Both the position numbers and the translations under genes were made by a program. A stretch of DNA of 64,000 nt, taken from Sisyra terminalis. Lineage: Eukaryota > Arthropoda > Insecta > Neuroptera > Sisyridae. The notes under the pieces are model-generated. The model made no database searches and was not told the DNA's origin. It was given only the letters and a program-made list of their open reading frames with translations. Where the stretch lies: contig OY292278.1 in the NCBI GenBank assembly GCA_958496175.1, forward strand, positions 12,958,001-13,022,000, in the 5' to 3' direction. Shown here piece after piece: positions 38,108-51,117 of this stretch. Position 1 is the first letter of the stretch. The number at the start of each line of letters is the position of its first letter.

Positions 38108-38881
38108 AAAATATTTCAAAAAAATGTTTATTTTTTCTGTAAAGAAGCTTAATTTCAAAAGCTGATCATTCATTTAGCTTAGTAATTAGTGACTGCAAAT
38201 CCTTGTAAATCTTGTACAGTGAAAGCAAAAAATAAATTATTTCAAGATATATTTTTTATAATGGAAAAAGAAAAGCATTGTTTTTTTTGTGAGTAATAAA
38301 GGGATTAGATAAATAAAACTGAAGTAAAATGAGTCATAAATTGGAATTTAAGTGTAAAAGAATTCTTAATACAAATAATATAAGCAATAAATTTATTTTA
38401 GTTCCTTACAGACTCACTTAGTTTCTCTTTTTGTTATTGCCTTATCAAATGAAATTATTGCAGTTTCTTTGTTCCGTTTATCATATAAATAAATGGAATG
38501 AAGTTTATAAACTTTGATTAATGCTCATAAAGTATATATACTTATCCACTCTCGGATTCAAGAAAGTATAAATAGAATTTCTATTGAACAATATGTGCGG
38601 CAATCAAGTACCCATTGTGTCTTGTTTATGGTGGAATTCAATTATGTAGGCAAAACGCGATATTTGCCTTGGTTGTATTTTTCTATTGGAGCTAACAAAT
38701 ATAACCTTTTGTTTAATCTTGATATTGAATGTTGGATGTATGTGTAGAGTCGATGGAAACATAAATTTTTTATCCTGTTCACATCCGAGATGGATTTGTT
38801 TGATTGAAATCAGCCCGTTTTAAATTGTGGAAACGATGGTTTTAACAAATGAAACAGTGTTGAGGTTTTATTTTATTTTAC
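38108..38881. other. AT-rich spacer left of the candidate exon
   Basis: No second exon found. The plus frame at 38514-38747 has no motif. Confidence 0.55.
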
Positions 38882-38984
38882 TATTTGGACGAATGCGGGA
38901 TTGGAAATATTTCCATTTTGGGTTGGGATCGATTTTACATTGGCTTTGCAGTCGTAGCACAGGTCAAGGATTTGTTTCATGTAG
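38882..38984 (-). CDS. Candidate internal coding exon of an unidentified host gene
   Basis: On the minus strand ATTTTCAG (38985-38992) precedes, and GTAAAATA (38874-38881) follows, a 103-nt stretch of about 43% GC in a surround nearer 25%. Only one of three frames is open across it: one leading base and 34 codons, including YMKQILDLCYDCKANVKSIP. 18 of 34 third positions are G or C, which is strong for this AT-rich DNA. It would end on a codon boundary. I do not recognise the protein. The opposite strand is also open but lacks a splice acceptor. No neighbouring exon was found, so this may be an isolated exon in very long introns, or chance. Confidence 0.35.
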
Positions 38985-41900
38985 CTGAAAATTTCTCACA
39001 TTATAAAAGTCAAATTTAAACAAAAATACTTTTTGGCTATCAGATTTAAAAAAAACAAATTTCTTGATAGTAAAATTACAGGAATTCGTTGAAAAAGATG
39101 TGGTGATGGTTTTAGGTACCATTTCAGCCAAATGAAGAAGAATTTAGTCAAAATTCATAAGAATAAAAGGTAAATTCAATCTAAACAGGTCTAACAACCC
39201 CATTTAACTGCACTTAGTGGGAAAATTATTATCTTAATTACGCAGAAAAATAAAAATTTCGATTTGTTAATCATCCTAATTTATATCGTAAAATTTTTCT
39301 GTCTAAGGGTTTGTTGATATCATCATTTATGAATTCCTGTCCTATGCTAAATGTGTATCTAAAACGGGTAGGGGTCAAGCCCAAAAATGTTTTTTTGGGC
39401 TAGCAAGAAGTCATAAATAAAGAGAAAGAGTTTTTAAATGATTACTGTTTCTAAATTTATACTGGTCAGAACTAAATATCATTAATTTTTTAATAAATAA
39501 TTCCTTGTATGAAGAGTAATTTTGGATTCAGCATACCAAAAAACTAAATAATTACTTGCAGACTTGTATTATTTACTCGATTTCTCTAGTTCTCTTAGCC
39601 ATATGACCGGAGTACCCAAGTAAAAGTGTTTATTCTACTTATAAGTCCACTTTATGTATAGTTCTTGCAAGATGGATTTTTTCAAGGTTTATAAAATACA
39701 CAGGTGGTCTCATGGTGGCTACGTGACGTATCCAGAAGAAATTCGTACATAACTTCAGACTGCTTTAATTTCAAAATTCTTCGTATGACATCATTTTTTT
39801 TTTAATGGAGCAACCTGTAAAATTTACAAACCTTGGGATTCTTTAGTTCTTTTCTTTTTTTAATTTGGCTTTAAGTATGTACATAACTAAAGTTAGAAAA
39901 ATTCAATCTTTTGTTTACAAAACTACTTTATTAATAATCCGGATGACTATAATTTTTCAAATTTTCCATAACTATGCCATAGCAATTCAGATTTTTGTTA
40001 AACATTTTTTGGTTTCTCCAAAAACTGTATCCTCCATTGTTACTGAATAGCGATTTTTGATATATGAATTACTTCACCACCATTTGTATTTCTGGAGACT
40101 CATTACTTTGTCTACTTAAAAATACATTTTAGATGTAAGTAATTGAGCTTTTAAAATAAAAATTCGAGTTGAAAGCTTTGATTTAGTTCAAAAATCCTAT
40201 TCTGTAACAACTTTAACCTCAGCTTAATATTAGGAGAAGATTAAGCTTTTAAGATATTTTTTTTAATATTTACGAATTATAAAAATTTTTTATACTTGAC
40301 GTATAATATCTACAAGAAATTTAGTTAAAAAAATCATTTTTGAGGGTTAATTTTTTATTGGTTTATAAATAAAACCGTTAAGAAATTTAATATTTTTTCA
40401 TGCATTTTAAAACTTAGAATCTTGAACTTGAAATATTAAACACACAACGCAGATCTATGAGCCAAGTGAACATATGGAAAATTCAACAGGTAAATTTATC
40501 ATGAATTCAAACCCGTTGAAATTTAGTTCCTCGAACAACCGTTAAACTTAATGTCGTTAAAGCTTTCACTGTTAATGTAGAGCTTTACATTATTACAAAT
40601 GTTGAACATGTCTTAGCTTGAAAATCATTTTTCTTTATAAAGTTAATATTAAGCAAAGGTATGAATTAAAACTATCTTTAAACATAATCTAATTAATTAA
40701 ATAATTACAATATATTCTTTAAGTAATACATTTAAATATTTTCTAACCATTATTATTAAATGTGAATAAGATTTATGGATTTAACTCACTGATGAAAATG
40801 AAAAAAATAATTTTAAATGCCAACAAGACCATTTTCTTTTTAAAATATTTTTCTATTCATATTTATTTCCAAAATAAGTTTACATATATTTTCAAAACAA
40901 AATTAAATAACACAGAGAGAAACTAGCAGAAAAAACGGAAACTTGTGTAGCACAGTAGCACAGCTGTGAACCGAGAACGATGAAAATTTCACCATTGCAA
41001 CTTAAAGTTATCGCTGGTAGATGGTGCTTGGCTCACGAGCATCTACTATGAGCTTCCAAGCTTAATGAACTTAATTCTCAAGCAAGTGAAAACACCTTCA
41101 TTAGAAAATCACCCAAAACTATTAAAAAACATATCACCCCAAAATAAATTAAATGATTACAAATCATAAAAAAAAACCTTATACGAATCGGGTTTCAAAT
41201 CAAAAAAAAAAAAAAGTAGACGAACTGATGAAACTATTATAAGTTCAAGAAATAAATATCCCCTTCACATTTGAACGGAAATTGAAAACAGCCGTTTTTT
41301 TTGCCTTGTAAATGTTGATTTAAAAATTTATAACTCTTAAAAGCGATTTTAATTGGATGCTGAATCGAAAATTGAAATTTTCTTCGATAAATATCTACAT
41401 TATGACCTAGTGAATTAAAATTGTGTTTTCGATTCAATTGACAAAGTTATAAGTAATTTAAGTGAACTTCGGAAATAATATATCCTTAAAAACAACAGTT
41501 GAAGCTTAAGTGCTTATTGAATAACTTTGTTGTGAAATAAAAACATAGCAAATTCAAGTTGACAAGACACTTTTAGCAACAATTTTATTAAACGATGCAA
41601 CTCTTGTAGCATAGATATACCGTCGTATAACATTTAAGTATCAAATGTGTTCAAGTTTTTACTACTTAGATACTAACAGCTTCTCAGGTAACGAGTTTAG
41701 ACGATGAATTTCATATTAGTAAGTTGAGACGTATTTTAATTTAAAGCAAGTGCTTACGAATTTTAAAATATCTCAAAATGATATAATCTGCATGTTATAT
41801 GACGTGAACATTTATGAACCTATCCTCTTTTACCTTAAGCACTCATTAAATGTAAAATGAAAAGGAAATTGCCAACTTTAATGATGTTATATCAAAATCG

Positions 41901-42879
41901 TTTCAAATGCATTTAGACATCGAAAGCTCAAAAGCTCAAAATAAATTTAAGTAAGGAAATTAAAAAAAAACAGTTTTGGTAAAAAATGATATTTTACTTT
42001 TAATAAAAAAGGGTGTGATCTTTAGGTAAACTATGTGCAAAAAATTGCAGAGGTAATCAATCTTTCTGGAAAAAAAACCGACAACAAACACTTATTTATT
42101 AACAACTGAACTGTAAATTTATTGTAAAAAAAAGCTTATTGATTTTTTATAACAAACCTTTATTTCCATTTCAGTGAAGAAAAGATATCCATTCGAGTAA
42201 ATTGCTGTAAATGAAGCTTAGTAAATAAACAATTCCAGCTTTTTTTGATGGCTAATATTATTTTAATCTTTTATTATACTATAATCTCATACAGTTTGTC
42301 ACATTAACTCAGCAATTATGTAAAGAGTGATAAATATTTTTAATTTACTTTATTTATATTTAAATAGCACTTATATAATCATTATGCAACATAAATAAAA
42401 TAACAAATATTTATTTGACAGACATTTCAAATTATTTACTTTTGACTTGCGAATATTTATTTTTCCTTAGATTAACACGAAAAAAAATGAACGAATTGAC
42501 AATCACAAACATATGAACATATAGGAATTTAATAAAGAATTGAAAATCTGGAGTAAAATGAGTTGGGAATTCAAGTTGAAGTCGAACAGTTTAGATGGAT
42601 ATCAATTTCGTCGCTGTTCACCAGAGCTTTCATAATGCAGTTTTTTACAGATTTTTCAATTGAAAACGAAAAACGATTTTCAAGAATTTATATTAATGGC
42701 TGAAATGTTTATGTGCCAACTTTTATTAACAGAAACGAAAAATTTCGGAAATTTTGGAAGTATCAAAAACAATTACTATTATTTTTGGATTATTTGGATT
42801 TTATTTTTATAACTAAACAATAAAAAGCAGTGAATTACATTAACTAGAACAAAGCTTATAACATCCAATGAGTAATCAA
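38985..42879. other. AT-rich spacer
   Basis: No gene. A richer patch at 40945-41060 has no splice-bounded open frame. The short hairpin at 39378 is listed separately. Confidence 0.55.
39378..39401 (+). terminator. Perfect short hairpin
   Basis: A 10-bp perfect stem AGCCCAAAAA/TTTTTGGGCT around a 4-nt loop. It resembles a terminator only in shape; there is no transcription unit to end, so it is listed as a structure. Confidence 0.3.
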
Positions 42880-43246
42880 AAAAATTATTAAGTGTTTTAT
42901 CTGGGGACTTGGATTTTATAAATGAATATGTCAAATTATAAAAATTGCTACGTTGCGTAGACTTTATTTCTGTTTCTTCAGGCAAACTAAAAATACGAAC
43001 AATAAATAATTAACAGATCAATACTAAAAACTAAACAGGAGAAAATTAAATAAATGCAATTATAATTATTTACTAAATTTTCTCATGTTTAGTATTTATT
43101 ATTGATTTGTTAGTGTTTTTTTGTTCGTATTTTTAGTTTGCCTGAAGAAGCAGAAATAAAGTCTGTGAAAAGTTGCAATTTTTATAATGTGACATATTCA
43201 TTTAGGAACTTCAAATCCCAAGATAAAAAACTTAATAATTATTAAA
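42880..43246. mobile_element. Foldback element, copy 2 (related family)
   Basis: Arms at 42880-43040 and 43080-43246, each with CTTGGGRACTT-type ends, AAATGAATATGTCA, and GCCTGAAGAA motifs. It is a diverged relative of the 12-kb foldback: the order end, AT-rich part, GAAACGT-like motif, CTGAAGAAG, then TTTTAG is the same, but the stem sequences differ. Confidence 0.75.
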
Positions 43247-46200
43247 TCAATGGACGAGTTTCAAAATGATAATCAAAAAGATGTTCAAATAATATGTAAG
43301 GTAATGTAACTAATGGAAGAATAGCATTTCTGTATACTGTAGAATTCAACTTTAAGGACCTCACCTATAAAGATTTGACATTCATAAATTTAAATAAAAA
43401 AATGGTTAAAAGAATTAACATGAATGTGCTTACAACAAAAGCACAAATATTATTTGAATTGCTCTTATAATTAGTATTGGAATCTTCATTTTAACTTCAA
43501 TAAACTTTCAACAAATTTTAATCAACGTTTTCTGAAAATGAAGCATTTTTTATTGTTGTAAAAAAAATAATCAAATGTAAATATTTAAATTTAAATTCCA
43601 GTTACTTTCAAAGCATTGAAAATCAATGGTTTGAAATTAATAGAATTAAAGTGTTGGGATAAAATTGAAAAAAAAATGTAATGCATAGATTAAAATAATT
43701 GTTGCGGTTGCAATATTAATCGGATTCTGATCCAATGATGCATTCTAAATTATGTTATTTACATTGATGTAAAACTTGGAATGATTTCCATCGTAATTGC
43801 TGTGCATATTAATGTAATAATTATATTGAAATGTCACTCTCTTATATTGAAACATCGAGAAAATAAAACTTTACAATACAATTTATTACAATTTAGAATT
43901 CATTTCAATTTTCATATAATTAAACTAAATATATATAATATTTATTTTTTAAGACTAAAATATTTTTATTTAATACTAAACAAGTAAGGTATTTTTATTA
44001 TTTTCCGTAGCACAAAGGGTTAATTAAATGGAAAGGTTTTTTAATCAATAGAATAAGTACATGTTATATTGAGATAATAAGAAATGTTTGAGATCGTATA
44101 TACACGTTTACTATAGCAATTGAATTTCATTAAATGCGCTAATGACCAAAAAAAAAAATAGTTTCAATTCTAACTCTTAAAAACAAATGAACTTAAACAA
44201 ATTTTAAAGTAAACTCCTTGAATATTCAATAGCCACATTAAATAACCAAAAATAAAAATGAAAAATATTCCAGTTGTAGAAAAATGCAGTCTTATTTAAA
44301 CCTGTATTTTAATTGAAAACATTTTAAGCCAGGATTAAAATTCAATGAAAAACATTGGATTTTAGTAATAAATTTTACGGAAGAAAAAGTATATGTTTGG
44401 TCCAAATTTAAGTTTAAAAATTGATAAAAGTATTATTTGATTCAACTTTTATATGGGTGCTAGGAAAAACCAATACGTAAATCGGTCAAGGTGCAAATCA
44501 TGATTCACACTGATAAAGCTGACCCTTGTCTTATTTGATTTAACGTTAATGCTGACCACACTTTCGTTTATAAATTGTATTATGTTTACCCATGAAGAAA
44601 GGACACAAAGGACCCACATTTAAAAACTTAAATTTGACACCGTCATTAGATTGTAGCATTAGTAGAATTGAACCACAAATGGATAGTTCCTGGGGGATTT
44701 TTGGGGATAATTTTTGTAATGCCATTAATACAACCTAAACCAATAAATTAGTATTGAGATCCCATACCATACTCATAGTACAGTAGAAAGAATAATTTGA
44801 ATATTACCTGATTCAATAAATAATTTTATTTGAGGATTTAAGTTCTTCATAAATGAACTGTTGATTTACACTTTTTATAACCTTTTTTTGGTATCAATTT
44901 TCAACAGGCCAAAATCCAGTAACATTTATTTATAATATAAATTCAGTACTAAAAAAATATAAGAAAAGTTTTAAAAAAATAACACATCTAGAACTAACTA
45001 AATCATATTTTTATTATAATCTCTAGTCTCTCGAGTGTGAATATATTTTACGAAAAAATATCCTCAAACTAGAAAATGTATATTTTCATAGAGTATAAAA
45101 TATAAATCTGCGCATCCTGTTCTTTTGAATACGATTCTGCAAAAGATATCATAAGATGAGCAGTTCAAAAGAGTCGCCTAGACATTTTATTTTTCTTCCT
45201 GCTTTTGCGACACATATTGAAAAAAAGGTAATAAACCATCCCCATAAAATAAGATATCTACTTTAGATTTCAGAAAAATTCTTATTTATTTCACAATCAA
45301 GACGAATCTTAATGTCAATTCTATAATTTAAAATTCCCTTGAATTTTACATCTTAACGAATGATCTGCACATAAATAATTGCAAGCATATTTTGCTTATA
45401 ATTACGACACAAATAATGCGCTTGAAAATAGCGACGTTAAGGAAATTTATTTTATTTATACTTTGGACTGATATTTTGTTTAAAGAGATCATTATTTTTC
45501 CTGCTTTTTCTAAGGATAAAACAAACAAATAAGCACAACCCTCAGTGCTTTAGCAGTCCCATAGGTTTTTTGAAAGAGTCTGGTCATAAATTTTCTGCTT
45601 ACTCTATTTTCAGGTTTTATGTCCGTTTGCTGTTTGAAATTGATTTCATCTTTATTTTGTTTTTACTACCTATTTTTATTATCCTCACTTGACAATCGAA
45701 AAAAAATCACCGTTGTCATAGAACACTGACAACAGGTTGCATGTATTTGCAACTGCATTCATAAACGTCCACAATGAATTGCAATGTAAATGCAACAGTT
45801 TCAAACGACATTTATACCACAAATTATGTGTAGAGAGAAGCAACTGTTGCAAATTTTCAAAATATCAAAAAATATATTCGATGAAAATTTTATTAAAGCA
45901 ATTTATCATTTAAAAAATAAGTTAAAAAAATTCCCTCTAAAAATGAACAGTTTCATCAACAAAAATGTTTATTATGGAATTTCTTCTTTTTTTAAATGTT
46001 TAAATTATAACTGACTTTCCTAGATAAAATTTGCATTTTGCAATTACTGCCCTTCTATATGACCTTTTCGCATTTTCATTTTGTGAGTGCTATTTTACAT
46101 TAATATGTAAATTATATTCAGTCATTATTTATTTATTCACAAATAAAATAAGTTAGAGTGGAAGATGAAATTTACATTTTATATTTCATTTTCGGTTCAT

Positions 46201-46768
46201 TCATCGCACAGTTATGGATACTTTATACTCGAATAGATTTTTGTCTTCCTGTTTAAACTGGGAACTAATTTCTCAAGAAGATTTTTGATATTGTGTCTAG
46301 AAATGGAAAAATATTTAGGCTTATTTTTTCTTAATAAATCAAAGCTATTTTTCAAAACTACTTTTTCGTCTATAATTCTTCTGAAATTCAATTAAGTTAC
46401 TTGAAACTACATTACTTCTAATTATAAAAAAGTTTCTATTTATATCAAGAATACAAAACGTTTGCGTAATATTATCCTATACGAAGGATTATTTCATAAG
46501 TCCATTGTTTAGCTTCTTGCTGTCCATTGTATTTAATAAGGCTTAGAATTCATTAAAACACTGTAGACATGTATTGAAATATTCCATCGCTGTTATATTA
46601 AATGATATATTTAAAAGTGCGAAAAATACAATTAAATCCTGTGTTGAGAAAAAATACTTTCTGAACAACCCAATACTACATTCATTATTTAACCATATTT
46701 TTCTTTCATATTTATTTTTTATTGAAACTTTTGAACTGGAAAGCATAGTTGTAAACATTATTTAAATA
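43247..46768. other. AT-rich spacer
   Basis: Nothing supported over about 3.5 kb; several 60-75-codon frames are Lys/Asn/Ile-rich and look like chance. Confidence 0.6.
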
Positions 46769-47623
46769 TAGGGTGGGCTATCTAGCGTTTTCTTTTTCAA
46801 CTACCATTTATCTCGTGATCGGTAACACTAATATCATTTCGCTTTTGACAGAAAATTAAAATATTATTTGCGCTGAACAAAAATGGTTGAGTATACGCTT
46901 AAAAAATGCTTTGAAATATTGAAAACATACTTTGAAAATGGGTCCAAAGGATGTCGATTTTGGCCGAAAAATCATCTTTTCGGATAAAGTGCATTCCCAC
47001 CTTGGCGAGTATGTAAACAAACAAAATTGTCGTATTTTGGGCACGGAGAACCCGCATGTGATCGAAGAAAAGTCGATGCATCCTCAGAGAGTGACAGTAT
47101 GGTGCGGATTTTGGTCTGGCGGCATCACTTGCCCATTTTTCATTGAAAATGAAGCAGAAGCCACCGTTACGAATTTTTGTTTCCAGAAAATTATAACTTG
47201 GGCGATATTTGGTTTCAGCAGGACGGCGCTACATGCCACACAAGCAACGTTACAATTGATCTTTTGCGTACTGTTCTTGAAAATCGCCACGAAGAAGCTG
47301 CGATTTAACACCATTAGACTATTATCTTTGGGGTGCCGTCAAAGACAAGTGTTATGCCAACAAGCCAGCCACGATTGATGCTCTCAAGGACAATATTCGT
47401 GTCGCCATTGGCGAAATTTTGCCGCATACCATCGAAAATGTACTGAAAATTTGGACTGAACGAATGAGCTACTGTATGGCTAGCCATGGCAGCCATATGA
47501 ATGATGTTGTATTCCACAATTAGACACAAGGATGGAACTTTCAAATAAAAAAATCAAAACGAAAAAATATTCATTAGTTTTAATTTTGTAGCATTTGAAA
47601 AAAAAATTATATGGCCCACCCTA
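46769..47623 (+). mobile_element. Mariner-like element, deletion derivative
   Basis: Inverted ends TAGGGTGGGCTATCTA and TAGGGTGGGCCATATA, each bordered by TA. The 855-bp element contains three separate transposase pieces with the stretches between them missing. Full-length relatives are usually about 1.3 kb, so roughly a third is lost. Confidence 0.85.
46883..47523 (+). pseudogene. Mariner-like transposase, internally deleted and frameshifted
   Basis: The N-terminus starts at the ATG at 46883 (MVEYTLKK, then YFENG). It jumps straight to the catalytic region (FGRKIIFSDKVH, with the first Asp; GEYVNKQNCRI; TVWCGFWSGG), so most of the helix-turn-helix DNA-binding part is deleted. A frame change precedes WFQQDGATCH (second Asp, about 47217). 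A second deletion after TVLENR removes the WPPRSCDLTP-type segment, rejoining at LDYYLWGAVKDK (third acidic residue, Asp). It ends PHTIENV ... VVFHN, TAG at 47521. In related proteins the spacing of the last two acidic residues is about 41 (DD41D), judged from memory. Non-functional. Confidence 0.83.
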
Positions 47624-48884
47624 TATTAACAATCAAATAATTTAGAGCTTTTTTGGTATCCGACATGTAATAAAATAATTCCTTATCAGTTTTTCAATTT
47701 TTTTATTCATGTTTGAAGGTAAGATTTTCATCAGCTCATTATGTGGTTTATTATATTTTTAATTTGATTTTTAAAGTTTCATTTCTCAAAGGAAGAATTT
47801 GTTTTCGTTGCACATCTGTTATTTTGTTTGTCTATAGTTTAAAAACCTATCAAAATATAATTTTTAATTACCGAAAAATACCATAATTTGATTACTTTTA
47901 AGGCAAATTGGAAATATTTTCCATTTTTTAAAATCTTCATTTTATATGTAAAATTAAGTTTTAAGTGTTATTAAAAAAAAAACTTTGTTTTAATTTTATT
48001 TAAACGGTTTAGAACTCATAAATATTTCAATATTTAACCATAAAGAGTCATAAGAGTTACTGCGCTTTTAATTTTAAAATCCTAACTTTCAATGAATCTT
48101 ATAAAAGTGCACTCTTTATCGGCAAACTATAATAGAATGAATATTAATAATTAATGATTCAATGTGTAAATTATTTTTCCAACTATGAATTTTAATGTTT
48201 TAGCTTACAAATATTTAAATGTCTATTTAATTATGCATTTAATGCAAATTAATTATTTATAGTCAATAATGAATTAAGTATAGTCAATGATTTATGATGG
48301 CAATAACTACACATCATCGCAAATTTATTATTCTCAAAATGTGACGATGGATGTTTGGCTTGGCAGAATAAATAACACCTATTTAATCAACAAAACAGAA
48401 TCAGCAATTGATCATACACTAGAGCCAGTAATATTGAAATGCTTTGTCAAGTCGACCCTAATTAATTTCAAAGAATAAAACGAAATCCTGGATATTAGGC
48501 GCTGTTAAATTTAATGAGAAATTTAAGCCCTTTTTATTCTCAATGAAGGTCGGCGTAAAAGCTGCTGAAAAATATCGCATAATGAACATTTTAATTTTGG
48601 AAGTGGACTTTTACACAAATTCATTGAGAATATGTTAGATTAAAATTTATAAAAATGTATAACTACTTTGTACCTTTTAAATCGTAACTTGAAGATTTTT
48701 AATAGACATATTTTAAAAATTTTCTTCCGTATCTGGTCTTCTTGAAATTTGGAATTATATTGGGGAATTATTCGAGGTTTTTGGTCAATTTAAATAATAT
48801 TTCGGTACTGTGTATACTCCTGCAATCGTTAATGTTATTTGATCATGACACCCGCATTCTTCTAACCCCTTTGCAACCTTCGTT
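47624..48884. other. AT-rich spacer
   Basis: No gene or repeat recognised. Confidence 0.6.
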
Positions 48885-49205
48885 TTTTACTTTTAATTAT
48901 GAATAAGAAGACTCTTTATCGCAATCTTAATAGTATTTTTCTTGGGACAATTTCTTCCTTATCTTAAAGTTGTTAATAATTCAGGGATAGCATTTACTCT
49001 TCTAATGACTGCTTAGTTGTTTTACATAGCTGTCCAGGATTTTTAGAGCATTCTTATATGCAATCATGTATCAAACACCTCTAGATGATTGATCACAGCG
49101 ACATAAAGATTCTAGGTCTCTGCTCCGTATAACAACATCGACCGGATATACCTTTTGATTAGTTGTAATTCTGAAAAACCTATTTCAGATATTCATAACC
49201 TCGAT
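48885..49205 (-). pseudogene. Decayed RTE-like reverse transcriptase C-terminus
   Basis: The minus strand reads, with stops and frameshifts, LIKRYIRSMLLYGAE, then LEVFDTWL, RML-K-SWTAM and RRVNAIPELLTTL. This is the region that in RTE elements reads LLYG-E-W ... LEAFEMW--RR-L-I-WTD. Too decayed for a boundary or duplication to be seen. It is older than the 29.6- and 63-kb RTE copies and not obviously the same family. Confidence 0.6.
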
Positions 49206-49857
49206 CACGATCATGATACGATTTTTTCTTTTATGCCTACCCAAAGTTTCATTTCCCTTAAAAAATTTTAAAATTAAAAGAAATGGTTACAAGTAGCCAG
49301 GAGAGGATAAACTACAATTTATATTTATATATTATCATCAAAGCTAGACGGGAAGTATAATTATTTAGTTTAAATTACTATAAATAAGCTGTTGATAACT
49401 GTTGATTACCTCTAGAATTTGAATAGAAATAATCGGTTGTTAGAAATTCTTCATGATAAAAGTACCTATAATTAATTTTCTTTTTGGCATGATAATATTA
49501 ATGCTTATTTTTATAGTACTAGAAAAAGTTCCGAAAATGGAAGAAAGTTTGTACGAAGATCAAATAAAAAATCCCTAAGAAAGAATTTGATTTGTAAGTC
49601 CATAGAATCTTCAAACTCTTAATTAACTCTTCATTATTATCAAGACATATTTTTCTTATACATTTCATTTAAATATGAAAAACGACTCATGGTATAATCT
49701 TTTTTGAATTTGGAAACCTTGAAAATGGAAACCTTTTTTCAATAGACTGATTAAAGTTAATGTTGCGAATTTTAAAGATCAAAAAAGAATCGCATATAAC
49801 TTACTTTAAAATACTGAAATTTGAAAAATGTTAAGTAGTAAGATACATAGCGCATCG
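49206..49857. other. AT-rich spacer
   Basis: Nothing supported between the RTE remnant and repeat unit C. Confidence 0.55.
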
Positions 49858-50215
49858 ACCTCAGAAGGGTATTTGGTTCATAATTTCAGAGTATGTTGGT
49901 ACTATTGAGATACATTGATTCGGCAAGTTTCAGATCCTTATGTATTACCGTTTCTCAAAAAATCTAAAAACCTAGAAACCAGGAAAAAAAAATTTTTCTC
50001 AGAAACTAATATATCGATTTATTTGAATTTAGGATATGCTTTAGGAATTGATTGTTGTTTCTAGAAAAAAATAAGATCCCTATTGGTTTATAAGATCCTT
50101 GAAAAAGAAGAGGTTTCTCTTTTTATTTTAATTTTTAACTATGATACAATTTTGGTACCATTATGAAACTATTTTTTTCAAATTCCCCATCCAATTTCCT
50201 TTACGGTTATGAGTC
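49858..50215 (-). repeat. Repeat unit C, inverted relative to units A and B
   Basis: The reverse complement matches 50290-50530 (unit A) and 50745-51090 (upstream part and unit B), including AATTATGAACCAAATA, CTTGCCGAATCAATGTAT and the A/T-rich CCTGGTTTCTAGG-type centre. With unit A it forms an imperfect inverted repeat with a spacer of about 75 bp. I recognise no coding sequence or known family. Confidence 0.75.
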
Positions 50216-50290
50216 TTACTTGATTACTTCACGAGTGCGAATAACAGAAAATATTAATAACAATAATATGAAAACAAACCTCTATTTTTC

Positions 50291-50855
50291 AAATATCTTA
50301 TGAACCGATAGAGCTCTTAATTGTTTTTCCTGGAAGCTACCATCAGCCCCTAAAGCATATCCAAAATTCAAATAATTTTTTTTTGGTTTCAATCTTTTTT
50401 TCAATTTTTGGAGAAGCAGTAATTAATAGTAATTTGAAACTTGCCGAATCAATGTATCTTAATAGTACCCACATATCCTGAAATTATGAACCAAATATCC
50501 TTCTGGGACCGATTCACTAAACTTATCGTCCAATGTGCTTTTGTCAGTTGTCAACAAATTGTTTTGTTTTAATTAATGAAAAACTTTTATAAAGGCAAAC
50601 TACTGCATGGAATTTCAATAAAAGCAAAGTAGTATTAAAATAAAAAGGGTATGTTTTATATTTTAATTGAAACCTATATTAGTACGATATTATTATAAGA
50701 AAGGTATGATAAAATTATTTAAAACAGACCTTAAAAGAAACCTTACTAAATTTTTCAAAATTGGTTGGGGAATTCGAAAAAATAGTTTCATAATTTGTAG
50801 CAAAATTGTATCATGGTTGAAAATTAAAATTAAAAGAAAAATTTCTTCTTTTTAA
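50291..50855 (+). repeat. Repeat unit A of a 565-bp tandem duplication
   Basis: Begins at AATATCTTATGAACCGATAG, repeated 565 bp later at 50856. It contains AACTTGCCGAATCAATGTAT, AATTATGAACCAAATA and TGTGCTTTTGTCAGTTG. It is the least interrupted copy and therefore shows where the insertions in unit B lie. The function is unknown. Confidence 0.75.
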
Positions 50856-51117
50856 AATATCTTATGAACCGATAGAACCCTTGATTTTTTCCTAGAAGCG
50901 TCCATCAGCCCCTATAGCATATCTAAAATTCAAATGATTCTTTTCTGGTTTCCAGCTTTTTTCGATTTTTGAAGAAATGGTAATACAACGGGATCTGAAA
51001 CTTGCCAAACCAATGTATCATAATAATATCAACATACCCTGAAATTATGAACCAAATACCCTTCTGGAGCCGATTTACTATACTTATCTACAGAGGTGTG
51101 AAAATTATTAGACTCAA

